This document shows positions 1 through 6,280 of a stretch of DNA of 9,378 nt, piece by piece. A program made the position numbers and the translations under genes. Every line of letters starts with the position of its first letter. Within the stretch, counting starts at the first letter, position 1. This DNA is from Actinomycetota bacterium (GTDB lineage: Bacteria; Actinomycetota; Humimicrobiia; Humimicrobiales; Humimicrobiaceae), in the NCBI GenBank assembly GCA_003567835.1, contig PWYO01000081.1, positions 1 through 9,378 of the forward strand, written 5' to 3'. Below the pieces are notes generated by a model. The model did no database searches. It was not told the DNA's origin and saw only the letters and a list, made by a program, of their open reading frames with translations.

Positions 1-41
1 AAGATAATCTTCTTGAGCTATTTTAAGAGTAGCAAAGTAAC

Positions 42-117
42 TGGTAGCGCATAGGGGACTCGAACCCCTGTTTTAGCCGTGAGAGGGCTATGTCCTAGGC
101 CGCTAGACGAATGCGCC
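42..117 (-). tRNA. tRNA-Glu (anticodon CTC), CCA encoded
   Basis: Read on the minus strand this folds into a complete 76-nt cloverleaf. The acceptor stem is GGCGCAT with ATGCGCT, with one G-U pair at the first position. The D arm has a GTC/GAC stem. The anticodon stem is TAGCC/GGCTA with loop CTCTCAC, and the T arm is AGGGG-TTCGAGT-CCCCT. The discriminator base A is followed by an encoded CCA. The loop places CTC at positions 34-36, which reads GAG (Glu). It is transcribed divergently from the protein-coding cluster. Confidence 0.96.
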
Positions 118-134
118 ACCGCAACCAATTATGC

Positions 135-163
135 ATTTTACCCACTAATAAGGTTTTTGTAAA
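135..163 (-). promoter_or_regulatory. sigma-A-like promoter of tRNA-Glu
   Basis: On the minus strand a TTTACA -35 box (158-163) is separated by 17 nt from a TAAAAT -10 box (135-140). Each box matches the consensus at five of six positions. The predicted start is about 10 nt upstream of the mature tRNA 5' end at 117, which is a typical short leader. No terminator for the tRNA was seen in bases 1-41. Confidence 0.7.
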
Positions 164-198
164 GGATTGCCCAATGATTATTTTTTATGATTTAGGTA

Positions 199-225
199 CA
201 AATTTAGATAAATTTGCCCTATAAT
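199..225 (+). promoter_or_regulatory. promoter of the ANTAR-aldolase-PFK operon with an overlapping palindrome
   Basis: A perfect -10 box TATAAT lies at 220-225, with a predicted start near 232 and a short leader to the ATG at 256. No good -35 box lies at the right distance. Instead, a perfect inverted repeat fills 199-216: arms CAAATTTA and TAAATTTG around a 2-nt centre GA. It spans roughly -33 to -16, the spacer and -35 edge, where a dimeric regulator could repress or activate. The regulator is not identifiable from sequence. The palindrome is seen directly; its operator role is inferred. Confidence 0.5.
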
Positions 226-255
226 CTTATAGATGATTGAAGCTAGGTTTTGATT

Positions 256-966
256 ATGACACAGGAAAAAATTGAAAATTCAAAAGAAATCATAGAAGCT
301 TTATCCAAGATCGGGGAAGCGATTACCTCAGATCTGTATCTGGAGGATATACTCAAGCTACTGGTAACCACCACTGCAGAGATTATGAAATCCAAGGTAT
401 GTTCCATTATGCTCCTGGATCCTAAAAAAAAGGAGCTCGCAATTAAAGCAACACAGAGCATTAGCAGGGAATACATTAATAAAAACCCTCTTAAGCTGGG
501 GCAAGGAATTGCGGGAAAGGTGGCATTGGAAGACAGGCATATCTTTGTGGCCAACATTTTGGAAGAGGGCACCTATGTTCATAAGGATATTGCCAAAAAG
601 GAAGGCCTGGTTTCCCTTCTATGCGTGCCCCTGCATGTGAAAAATGAGGTGATTGGGGTATTAAACCTTTATACTTCTGAGCCCCATCAATTTAGCGACC
701 AGGAAATTAGCATGTTGCAGGCAGTAGCGGATCAAGCGGCTATTGTCATTGAAAATTATCGGTTGATTGTGGAAACAAAAGTCATCAAAGAGGAACTGGA
801 AGCAAGAAAGGTCTTAGAAAAAGCAAAAGGCATCTTGATGGAGGATTTCAAACTTTCTGAAGATAAAGCTTTTAAGAAAATACAGAAGTTTGCTATGAAC
901 AAAAGAAAGCCGATCAGGGAAGTAGCCGAAGCCATTATTATGTCCTATGAAATGAAAAAGAATTAA
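256..966 (+). CDS. GAF-ANTAR domain RNA-binding transcription antiterminator
   Basis: The 236-residue protein has an N-terminal GAF sensor domain (about residues 15-165), including GQGIAGKVA at 82-90 and the GAF-like stretch LLCVPLHVKNEVIGVLNLY at 121-139. A short helical linker leads to a C-terminal ANTAR domain (about 178-230) with the hallmark AKGILM at 190-195, then a SEDKAF helix and a conserved EVAEAII end. ANTAR proteins bind paired RNA hexaloops and prevent transcription termination. No receiver domain is present, so control is more likely by a ligand on GAF than by phosphorylation. The ATG at 256 is chosen because AGG at 245-247 is well spaced from it; a TTG at 250 would be too close. 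Twelve bases separate its stop from the aldolase start, so it is probably co-transcribed with the aldolase and PFK genes. A matching RNA target lies at 3059-3105. The GAF ligand is unknown. Confidence 0.93.
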   Translation: MTQEKIENSKEIIEALSKIGEAITSDLYLEDILKLLVTTTAEIMKSKVCSIMLLDPKKKELAIKATQSISREYINKNPLKLGQGIAGKVALEDRHIFVANILEEGTYVHKDIAKKEGLVSLLCVPLHVKNEVIGVLNLYTSEPHQFSDQEISMLQAVADQAAIVIENYRLIVETKVIKEELEARKVLEKAKGILMEDFKLSEDKAFKKIQKFAMNKRKPIREVAEAIIMSYEMKKN

Positions 967-978
967 AGGGAGGTCAAA

Positions 979-1971
979 TTGCCAGTCGTGCCAATGAAAC
1001 AAATACTAGATGAAGCAGCCAAAGGAGCATACGGAGTCGGTGCGTTTAATGTAAATAATATGGAACAGATTCAGGGGATTATGCGGGCCGCTTCTGAAAC
1101 CGGTTCCCCAGTTATTATCCAGGCATCCAGGGGGGCCCTAAAGTATACCAATATGGTGTATATCAAACATCTTGTTCAGGCTGCACTGGAAGAGAATCCA
1201 GACATACCCCTGGCTCTTCACTTGGACCACGGCAATAGCCTCCAGACCTGCAAGGAAGCCATTGAGCTGGGGTTCAGCTCGGTTATGATTGACGGCTCCC
1301 TTAAGGAGGATTCCAAAACCCCGACCACTTTTGAGCAAAACCTTGAAGTCACCAAATCTGTGGTTGATTATGCTCACCGCTACGGGGTGACTGTAGAAGG
1401 CGAGCTGGGTACCCTGGGAGGCATAGAAGACGGGGTTGGCTCGGGCCAGGTAAAGCTTACCGATCCCCAGGAAGCCATTAAGTTTATTGAGCTGAGCGGG
1501 GTTGATGCCCTGGCCCTGGCTATAGGTACCAGCCACGGGGCTTATAAATTCAAGGCAAAACCCGAGCTTGCTCTGGACATCATATCTTCTATTTCTGAAA
1601 AGCTGCCTGACTTTCCGCTGGTTATGCATGGATCTTCTTCTGTGCCCCAGGAACTTATTGACATCATCAACCGGTATGGAGGCAAACTTCAGTCAACCAT
1701 GGGTGTGCCCATGGAATCCATACAGGAAGGCATCAAAAGAGGCATTCGAAAAATCAATGTAGATACAGACGGCAGGCTGGCCATGACTGGAGCGGTCAGA
1801 AAAGTACTTACCCAAACCCCTGATGTATTTGACCCCAGAAAATATTTTGGGGCAGCCAGACAGGCGGTTTATGAAGTGGTAAAAGGTAAAATGCAGGATT
1901 TTGGTACAGCCGGGCATGCTGGTGATTACCAACCGCTTACCTTGGAAGATATGAAAAAATATTATAGTTAA
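979..1971 (+). CDS. fba: class II fructose-1,6-bisphosphate aldolase
   Basis: The 330-residue cytoplasmic enzyme is a Zn-dependent class II aldolase, cleaving fructose-1,6-bisphosphate into dihydroxyacetone phosphate and glyceraldehyde-3-phosphate (reversible). Motifs seen are GAFNVNN at 21-27, HLDHG at 81-85 (catalytic Asp83, Zn ligand His84), VEGELG at 139-144, GTSHGAYKF at 183-191 (Zn ligand His186), MHGSSS at 216-221 (Zn ligand His217) and NVDTD at 260-264 for phosphate binding. Residue roles are by analogy with the E. coli enzyme. The start is TTG at 979, preceded by a strong GGGAGGT at 968-974. The length is longer than the roughly 285 residues of Bacillus-type enzymes but fits the long bacterial subgroup. 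It sits between the ANTAR gene and the PFK gene with spacers of about 10 nt, so one mRNA is likely. A different ketose-bisphosphate substrate such as tagatose is less likely but not excluded. Confidence 0.95.
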   Translation: MPVVPMKQILDEAAKGAYGVGAFNVNNMEQIQGIMRAASETGSPVIIQASRGALKYTNMVYIKHLVQAALEENPDIPLALHLDHGNSLQTCKEAIELGFSSVMIDGSLKEDSKTPTTFEQNLEVTKSVVDYAHRYGVTVEGELGTLGGIEDGVGSGQVKLTDPQEAIKFIELSGVDALALAIGTSHGAYKFKAKPELALDIISSISEKLPDFPLVMHGSSSVPQELIDIINRYGGKLQSTMGVPMESIQEGIKRGIRKINVDTDGRLAMTGAVRKVLTQTPDVFDPRKYFGAARQAVYEVVKGKMQDFGTAGHAGDYQPLTLEDMKKYYS

Positions 1972-1980
1972 GAGGGTTTT

Positions 1981-2997
1981 ATGAAAAAAGCAGCCATACT
2001 GACCGGAGGCGGAGACTCTTCGGGTATCAATGATTTTATAAGATCTGCTGTTTTGCTGCTTGCCAGCCAAGACTTGGAAGTGGTGGGCGTAAAACAGGGG
2101 TATTTGGGGTTGCTAGAGGAAGCGTATAGACCCCTTACCCCGGATACAGTCAATAGCCTAGTCGGAACTGGAGGCAGCATGCTCCTAACTTCCCGCACCA
2201 ATCCTTCCAAAGTTGCCGGAGGCTATGAGCGGATTTTGGACAATTTGGAAAAAGAGAAAATCGAGGTCCTGATTTGCGTGGGGGGCAATGATACGCTTTC
2301 GGTAGCAGGGAAGCTTTCAGAGTTGGGGGTACAGGTAATCGGGGTTCCCCAGACCATTGACAATGACCTTCCCTATACCGACTACTGCATCGGTTTTCAT
2401 ACTGCTGTAGCCAATATTGCTGCCTCAGTCCGCATGATCATATCATCGAATATCAGCCATCAAAAAGAGATGGTGGTAGAAGTGATGGGTCGGGACAGCG
2501 GATTTTTAGCACTGCGTTCTGCGATAGCTCTGGGTGCAGATTACCTGGCCATTCCGGAATTTTCCCTGGATATGGAGAAGCTTTGCACCATGCTTCTTTC
2601 CAATAGAGCCAAGGGCAATAAAAGCAGCCTCATGATGGTCTCAGAGGGGGTCAAAGCCTCTGGAGCCAACCTGCTTTCCGATGAGGTGGATGTATTTGGC
2701 AACATCAAATTGGGAGGTATTGGTTACCATATTGCTGAACAGGTTGACAAGAAAATAGGCGCCAAACCAAGGACAGAGGTTTTGGGATATATTCCCCGGG
2801 GAGGCATGGCCGATCCCTATGACAGTTTTCTTTCAGTGTTGTTTGCCAGGGGTGTGGCGGAAAATATCAAAAGCAATACGTTTGGGGTGATGGTGGGCAT
2901 AGATGCCCAGACAACCAAAAACGTGGCCCTGTCTCTGGCCGTTTCATCCATTCGGGTGGTGCAGGAAAAGGAATACAGAAATTTTTTCACCTGTTAA
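1981..2997 (+). CDS. 6-phosphofructokinase family protein (phosphoryl donor uncertain)
   Basis: The 338-residue protein belongs to the PFK-A superfamily, which phosphorylates fructose-6-phosphate. It aligns with E. coli PfkA without gaps through the active site. GGGDSSGIN is at 9-17, Arg72 is kept, and TIDND at 125-129 holds the catalytic Asp127. MGR lies at 169-171, SEG at 221-223, and PRTEVLGYIPRGG at 263-275 forms the sugar-phosphate site. The donor site is unusual. GGNDT at 101-105 has Asn103 where ATP enzymes have Asp, and Asp104 where they have Gly. Residue 124 is Gln, where ATP enzymes have Gly and PPi enzymes usually Lys. Asp104 points toward the PPi-type clade, but the assignment is open. 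The ATG at 1981 follows AGAGGG at 1972-1977. Only 9 nt separate it from the aldolase stop, and the pairing with an aldolase supports a glycolytic role. Confidence 0.9.
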   Translation: MKKAAILTGGGDSSGINDFIRSAVLLLASQDLEVVGVKQGYLGLLEEAYRPLTPDTVNSLVGTGGSMLLTSRTNPSKVAGGYERILDNLEKEKIEVLICVGGNDTLSVAGKLSELGVQVIGVPQTIDNDLPYTDYCIGFHTAVANIAASVRMIISSNISHQKEMVVEVMGRDSGFLALRSAIALGADYLAIPEFSLDMEKLCTMLLSNRAKGNKSSLMMVSEGVKASGANLLSDEVDVFGNIKLGGIGYHIAEQVDKKIGAKPRTEVLGYIPRGGMADPYDSFLSVLFARGVAENIKSNTFGVMVGIDAQTTKNVALSLAVSSIRVVQEKEYRNFFTC

Positions 2998-3006
2998 TTT
3001 TTTTTA

Positions 3007-3034
3007 TTGACAAATACATAGAAGCTGATATTAT
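3007..3034 (+). promoter_or_regulatory. sigma-A-like promoter of the glutamate-synthase-like operon
   Basis: A perfect TTGACA -35 box (3007-3012) is followed after 16 nt by TATTAT (3029-3034), which matches the -10 consensus at five of six positions. The predicted start is near 3041, about 18 nt before the first leader hairpin. The promoter begins 9 nt after the PFK stop codon, so the downstream operon has its own transcription start. Control is then likely to act at the leader terminator. Confidence 0.75.
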
Positions 3035-3058
3035 TTTAGCAGAAAATTAGATATGGGT

Positions 3059-3105
3059 CCTTTTGCATAACGGTGTGCAGAAGGCGTGAAGGTAATGTTG
3101 CCTTC
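3059..3105 (+). promoter_or_regulatory. ANTAR-responsive tandem hexaloop RNA (P1 and P2 antiterminator)
   Basis: Two adjacent hairpins each expose a six-base loop with A at position 1 and G at position 4, the known ANTAR recognition signature. P1 pairs 3059-3068 (CCTTTTGCAT) with 3075-3084 (GTGCAGAAGG) in ten pairs around loop AACGGT (3069-3074). P2 pairs 3088-3093 (GAAGGT) with 3100-3105 (GCCTTC) in six pairs around loop AATGTT (3094-3099). Both loops are closed by a T-G wobble and the linker is 3 nt. The 3' arm of P2 shares bases 3101-3105 with the 5' arm of the terminator, so the two structures exclude each other. The likely binder is the GAF-ANTAR protein encoded at 256-966. The structure is read from sequence; binding is inferred. 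Confidence 0.88.
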
Positions 3106-3142
3106 TTGGGATTATGGGATCCTGAGGAGGTTTTGTTTTTTT
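3101..3142 (+). terminator. leader Rho-independent terminator (attenuator)
   Basis: CCTTCTTGGGATT (3101-3113) pairs along its whole length with GATCCTGAGGAGG (3118-3130). This gives 13 pairs, nine Watson-Crick and four G-U, around the tetraloop ATGG. A 12-nt tract TTTTGTTTTTTT (3131-3142) follows at once. It stands between the operon promoter and the first structural gene, so it is an attenuator, not an end-of-operon terminator. Its 5' arm overlaps hairpin P2, and its 3' arm contains a Shine-Dalgarno-like GAGGAGG (3124-3130). Confidence 0.88.
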
Positions 3143-3161
3143 GGGAGAAAAATTGGAAATT

Positions 3162-4286
3162 ATGGAAAGAATGACCAGAAAAGAATATTCAACAAGATTC
3201 AGGATACCTTCCGGATGTGCGGTTTTTGGGGTGGTAAACCAAAAAGGCATGCGATTCAGCGGTCAAACTGTACTGGAAGGCATAACCATGATGCATGACC
3301 GGTCCAATGGACTGGGAGGCGGGTTTGCAGCTTACGGGATATATCCCCGGTTTGCGCAGGAATGGGCCTTCCACTTAATCTATGAAGACCGGATTGCCCA
3401 GCAGCAGGCAGAAGATCTTCTAGGGCAGAACTTTGAGATTCTTTTATCAGAAGAAATACCCACCGATGGCAGCATCAGGCTGGACCAGCCCCCGCTGAAT
3501 TACCGCTACTTTCTGCGCTGCCAAAAAAACATGGGTAAACATGAACAGGATTTTATAGTCAACCTGGTCATGAATATTAACAGCAATATCAGAGGCGCAT
3601 TCGTGGTATCCAGCGGCAAGAATATGGGTATATTTAAAGGGGTAGGGTATCCAGAAGACATAGGAAGATATTACCGGATCCAGGAATATGAAGGGTACCT
3701 TTGGACTTCACATGGCAGGTTTCCCACCAATAGTGCCGGCTGGTGGGGAGGTGCGCATCCCTTCGGCCTGCTTAACTGGTCTGTGGTACACAATGGAGAG
3801 ATTTCATCCTATGGCAGCAACAAAAGATTTGTCAATGATTTTGGATACAAGTGTACGTTATCCACAGACACCGAAGTGATTGCCTATTTATTTGATCTTT
3901 TGGTCAGGCGGGAAAAAATTGACTTGCGGCTGCTGCATCTGATTCTTGCAGCACCATTATGGGAAGAAATTGAAAGGTTGGCCCCAGATATACGGAAAGT
4001 GGTCACTGCGTTAAGGACGGTGTACGGTCCTGCCTTGCTTAACGGTCCTTTTAATATCATCATTGGGCATAATGATTTTATGTATGCCTTAAATGACCGC
4101 ATCAAGCTGCGGCCCATGGTAGCCGCCAGACATCAGGACTATATGTATGTGTCCAGCGAGGAAGCAGCCATAAGGAAAGTCTGTCCCAGCCCTTCGCTGG
4201 TGTGGAGGCCCGAAGGCGGCCAGCCGGTCATAGGCAGGGTTTCAATACCCCGGAAAGCGAAATTAAACCAGAAGGCAGGGGTGTAA
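3162..4286 (+). CDS. class II glutamine amidotransferase subunit (GltB N-terminal domain-like)
   Basis: This is a stand-alone Ntn-hydrolase glutaminase of about 374 residues, equivalent to the amidotransferase domain of glutamate synthase. It should release ammonia from glutamine for the FMN subunit encoded next. Counting from the ATG at 3162, the nucleophile Cys19 lies in SGCAVFGVVN, after a short leader that is probably removed so that Cys becomes N-terminal. Glutamine-site motifs follow: HGRFPTNS at 184-191, VHNGE at 209-213 and STDTE at 234-238. No FMN or GXGXG domain is present; those are separate genes here. The start is uncertain. TTG 3141 has the best Shine-Dalgarno (GAGGAGG, 10 nt away) but lies in the terminator T tract. 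TTG 3153 follows GGGAG by 5 nt. ATG 3162 and ATG 3171 have weak sites. It is the first gene of the leader-controlled operon, with 4 nt to the next. Confidence 0.88.
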   Translation: MERMTRKEYSTRFRIPSGCAVFGVVNQKGMRFSGQTVLEGITMMHDRSNGLGGGFAAYGIYPRFAQEWAFHLIYEDRIAQQQAEDLLGQNFEILLSEEIPTDGSIRLDQPPLNYRYFLRCQKNMGKHEQDFIVNLVMNINSNIRGAFVVSSGKNMGIFKGVGYPEDIGRYYRIQEYEGYLWTSHGRFPTNSAGWWGGAHPFGLLNWSVVHNGEISSYGSNKRFVNDFGYKCTLSTDTEVIAYLFDLLVRREKIDLRLLHLILAAPLWEEIERLAPDIRKVVTALRTVYGPALLNGPFNIIIGHNDFMYALNDRIKLRPMVAARHQDYMYVSSEEAAIRKVCPSPSLVWRPEGGQPVIGRVSIPRKAKLNQKAGV

Positions 4287-4290
4287 GATT

Positions 4291-5820
4291 ATGGCCCTAA
4301 AACCGAGACAGACAGATTTTGAAGTGGTACGTGACCAGGATAAATGCATTTCCTGTCAGGTTTGCCTGCGCCAATGTTCCAATGATGTGCATGAGTATGA
4401 CAGCGATCAGGACATCATTTACAGCGATAACAGCCAATGTGTAGGCTGCCACCGATGCGAAAGTTTGTGTCCCACCGGCGCTATGAAGATCAAACAGTCG
4501 GAGTCTGAGTTTAGGCAAAACTTTAACTGGTCTCCTGCACACATTAAAAACATATATAAACAAGCAGACAGCGGGGGTGTCCTACTTACCGGAATGGGCG
4601 CAGATCGCCCTTATCCCATCTACTGGGACCATATACTGTTTAATGCGGCGCAGGTTACCAATCCCTCCATAGACCCTTTAAGGGAGCCCATGGAAATCAA
4701 GACTTTTATTGGTAATAAGTCGGATGTGGTGGGCGTGGACATAGACCAAGGGGAAACTTTCAACATGAAACTCAAGCAAGACATTTCACCCCAGCTTGTT
4801 TTGTCTACCCCCATCCTTTTTTCCGCCATGTCTTTTGGGTCGATCAGCTTTAATGCATGTGCTTCTCTGGCTCGGGCGGCGCGACAGTTTGGCACTTTTT
4901 ATAATACCGGAGAAGGGGGTATGCATAAGGACCTGGAGATTTATGCATCCAATACCATTGTCCAGGTTGCTTCAGGACGGTTTGGTGTAGATATTGATTA
5001 TCTAAAGAGAGCGGCTGCCATTGAGATCAAGATTGGGCAGGGAGCCAAGCCAGGCATAGGGGGCCACCTGCCGGCAGAAAAGGTTACAGAGGAGGTTTCC
5101 AATGCACGGATGATACCCCAGGGCACGGATGCCATATCTCCAGCGCCCCACCATGACATCTATTCCATTGAGGACCTGATGCAGCTTATATATGCTTTAA
5201 AGGAAGCCACCGATTATCAGAAACCGGTGGGGGTGAAAGTATCAGCAGTGCATAATGTTGCCCCAATTGCCAGCGGAATTGTCAGGGCAGGTGCAGATTT
5301 TGTAACCATTGACGGCCTTCGCGGCGGAACCGGTGCTGCGCCCCAGGCCATTAGGGACAATATCGGCATCCCGATTGAGCTGGCACTGGCTTCTGTGGAT
5401 ACAAGGCTTAGGGAGGAAGGTATCAGGCATAAGGCATCGGTTATTGCTGCAGGCAGCATCCGGTCCAGTGCGGACATTGTGAAGGCCATAGCCCTTGGGG
5501 CGGATGCCGTGTACATAGGGTCTGCGGCTCTGTTAGCTTTGGGATGCAATCTTTGCCAGAAGTGCTATACCGGTAAGTGCAACTGGGGCATTGCAACCCA
5601 AGATCCTTACCTTACCAAAAGGCTGAATCCAAACATAGGTACCAGGCGGCTGGAAAACCTTTTAAGGGGATGGTCCTTGGAGATTAAAGAAATGCTGGGC
5701 GGTGCGGGCATTAATGCCATAGAAAGCCTGCGGGGCAACCGGGAACATCTAAGAGGCATTGGCATAGGGGAAAAAGAGCTGGCTGTATTGGGCATAAAAC
5801 ATGCGGGAGAGGCATGGTAA
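4291..5820 (+). CDS. FMN/Fe-S glutamate synthase-like subunit with N-terminal 2x[4Fe-4S] ferredoxin domain
   Basis: The 509-residue protein is the synthase core that would reductively combine 2-oxoglutarate and ammonia into glutamate. An N-terminal ferredoxin domain carries two [4Fe-4S] motifs (Cys19/22/25/29 and Cys50/53/56/60). The FMN-binding TIM-barrel domain covers about residues 110-460, with GEGG at 207-210, GQGAKPGIGGHLP at 249-261, DGLRGGTGAAP at 341-351, AAGSIRSSADI at 386-396 and GADAVYIG at 403-410. The third Fe-S site is at Cys419/422/425/430, followed by GIATQ. The GltB amidotransferase and GXGXG domains are absent and supplied by neighbouring genes, as in archaeal-type split enzymes. 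The start ATG 4291 has AGGGG at 4277-4281. Other members of the FMN-dependent GltS-like group can have different substrates, so glutamate formation is likely but not proven. Confidence 0.92.
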   Translation: MALKPRQTDFEVVRDQDKCISCQVCLRQCSNDVHEYDSDQDIIYSDNSQCVGCHRCESLCPTGAMKIKQSESEFRQNFNWSPAHIKNIYKQADSGGVLLTGMGADRPYPIYWDHILFNAAQVTNPSIDPLREPMEIKTFIGNKSDVVGVDIDQGETFNMKLKQDISPQLVLSTPILFSAMSFGSISFNACASLARAARQFGTFYNTGEGGMHKDLEIYASNTIVQVASGRFGVDIDYLKRAAAIEIKIGQGAKPGIGGHLPAEKVTEEVSNARMIPQGTDAISPAPHHDIYSIEDLMQLIYALKEATDYQKPVGVKVSAVHNVAPIASGIVRAGADFVTIDGLRGGTGAAPQAIRDNIGIPIELALASVDTRLREEGIRHKASVIAAGSIRSSADIVKAIALGADAVYIGSAALLALGCNLCQKCYTGKCNWGIATQDPYLTKRLNPNIGTRRLENLLRGWSLEIKEMLGGAGINAIESLRGNREHLRGIGIGEKELAVLGIKHAGEAW

Positions 5821-5824
5821 AAGT

Positions 5825-6280
5825 ATGAAAAAAATATATATAAAAGAAGAGTATTGCATTGGCTGCCGGTTATGTGAGATCTATTGCCAGGTAAAGCATT
5901 CCAAGAGCAAGAAGATTATTAAGGCGTTTAAAACCGAACTGGATATGGTGCCCATGGTTACCGTAGAAGAGATTGGCCATCATTCTTTTGCTGTCCAGTG
6001 CAGGCATTGCCCTGATGCACCCTGTGTGGATGCCTGCATATCCGGAGCTATGAGCAAAAATGAGAAAAGCGGTGTGGTAACCTGCGATGATCAGAAATGT
6101 GTCGGGTGCTGGAGCTGCATCATGGTTTGCCCATATGGGGTAATTAAAAGAAAGCTAGGAGAAAAAAAGATTGCCTCCAAATGTGACCTATGCCAGGATG
6201 AGCTGGAACCGGTATGCGTAAAAAACTGTCCCAATGAAGCTCTGGTGCTCGCAGAAGAGGAGGAAAAAGATGAAAGCTGA
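5825..6280 (+). CDS. four-cluster [4Fe-4S] ferredoxin subunit (HycB/DmsB-like)
   Basis: The 151-residue protein has 17 cysteines arranged for four [4Fe-4S] clusters: Cys11/14/17/21, Cys59/62/67/71, Cys92/95/98/102 and Cys120/123/131/135, with one extra Cys87. This is the layout of electron-transfer subunits of the HycB/DmsB type. No signal peptide or membrane segment is seen, so it should act in the cytoplasm. It probably carries electrons between the FAD oxidoreductase encoded next and the Fe-S/FMN synthase subunit. ATG 5825 is chosen because the protein then begins right at the conserved ferredoxin fold; ATG 5801 would overlap the previous gene by 20 nt and add a non-conserved eight-residue tail. 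GAGAGG at 5807-5812 is a somewhat distant ribosome site. Its last 11 nt overlap the next gene, indicating translational coupling. Confidence 0.9.
   Translation: MKKIYIKEEYCIGCRLCEIYCQVKHSKSKKIIKAFKTELDMVPMVTVEEIGHHSFAVQCRHCPDAPCVDACISGAMSKNEKSGVVTCDDQKCVGCWSCIMVCPYGVIKRKLGEKKIASKCDLCQDELEPVCVKNCPNEALVLAEEEEKDES

Noticed and set aside
42..117. Functional link between tRNA-Glu and the glutamate-synthase-like operon.
   Set aside because: It is divergent, has its own promoter and is separated by three genes; adjacency alone is not evidence.
1138..1629. Long minus-strand open frame opposite the aldolase gene, and similar antisense frames opposite other genes.
   Set aside because: These are shadows of strongly conserved plus-strand genes, with no recognisable domain or ribosome site of their own.
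2962..3005. Possible terminator after the PFK gene (CAGG/CCTG arms followed by a T tract at 2998-3005).
   Set aside because: Only four clean pairs with a large, poorly paired interior overlapping the stop codon. The T run may simply be AT-rich spacer next to the -35 box.
4291..5820. Annotation of the FMN protein as dihydropyrimidine or isopentenyl-type FMN oxidoreductase because of its 2x[4Fe-4S] domain.
   Set aside because: The GQGAKPGIGGHLP, DGLRGGTGAAP and Cys-rich GIATQ motifs are those of the glutamate synthase family, and the amidotransferase and GXGXG neighbours agree.
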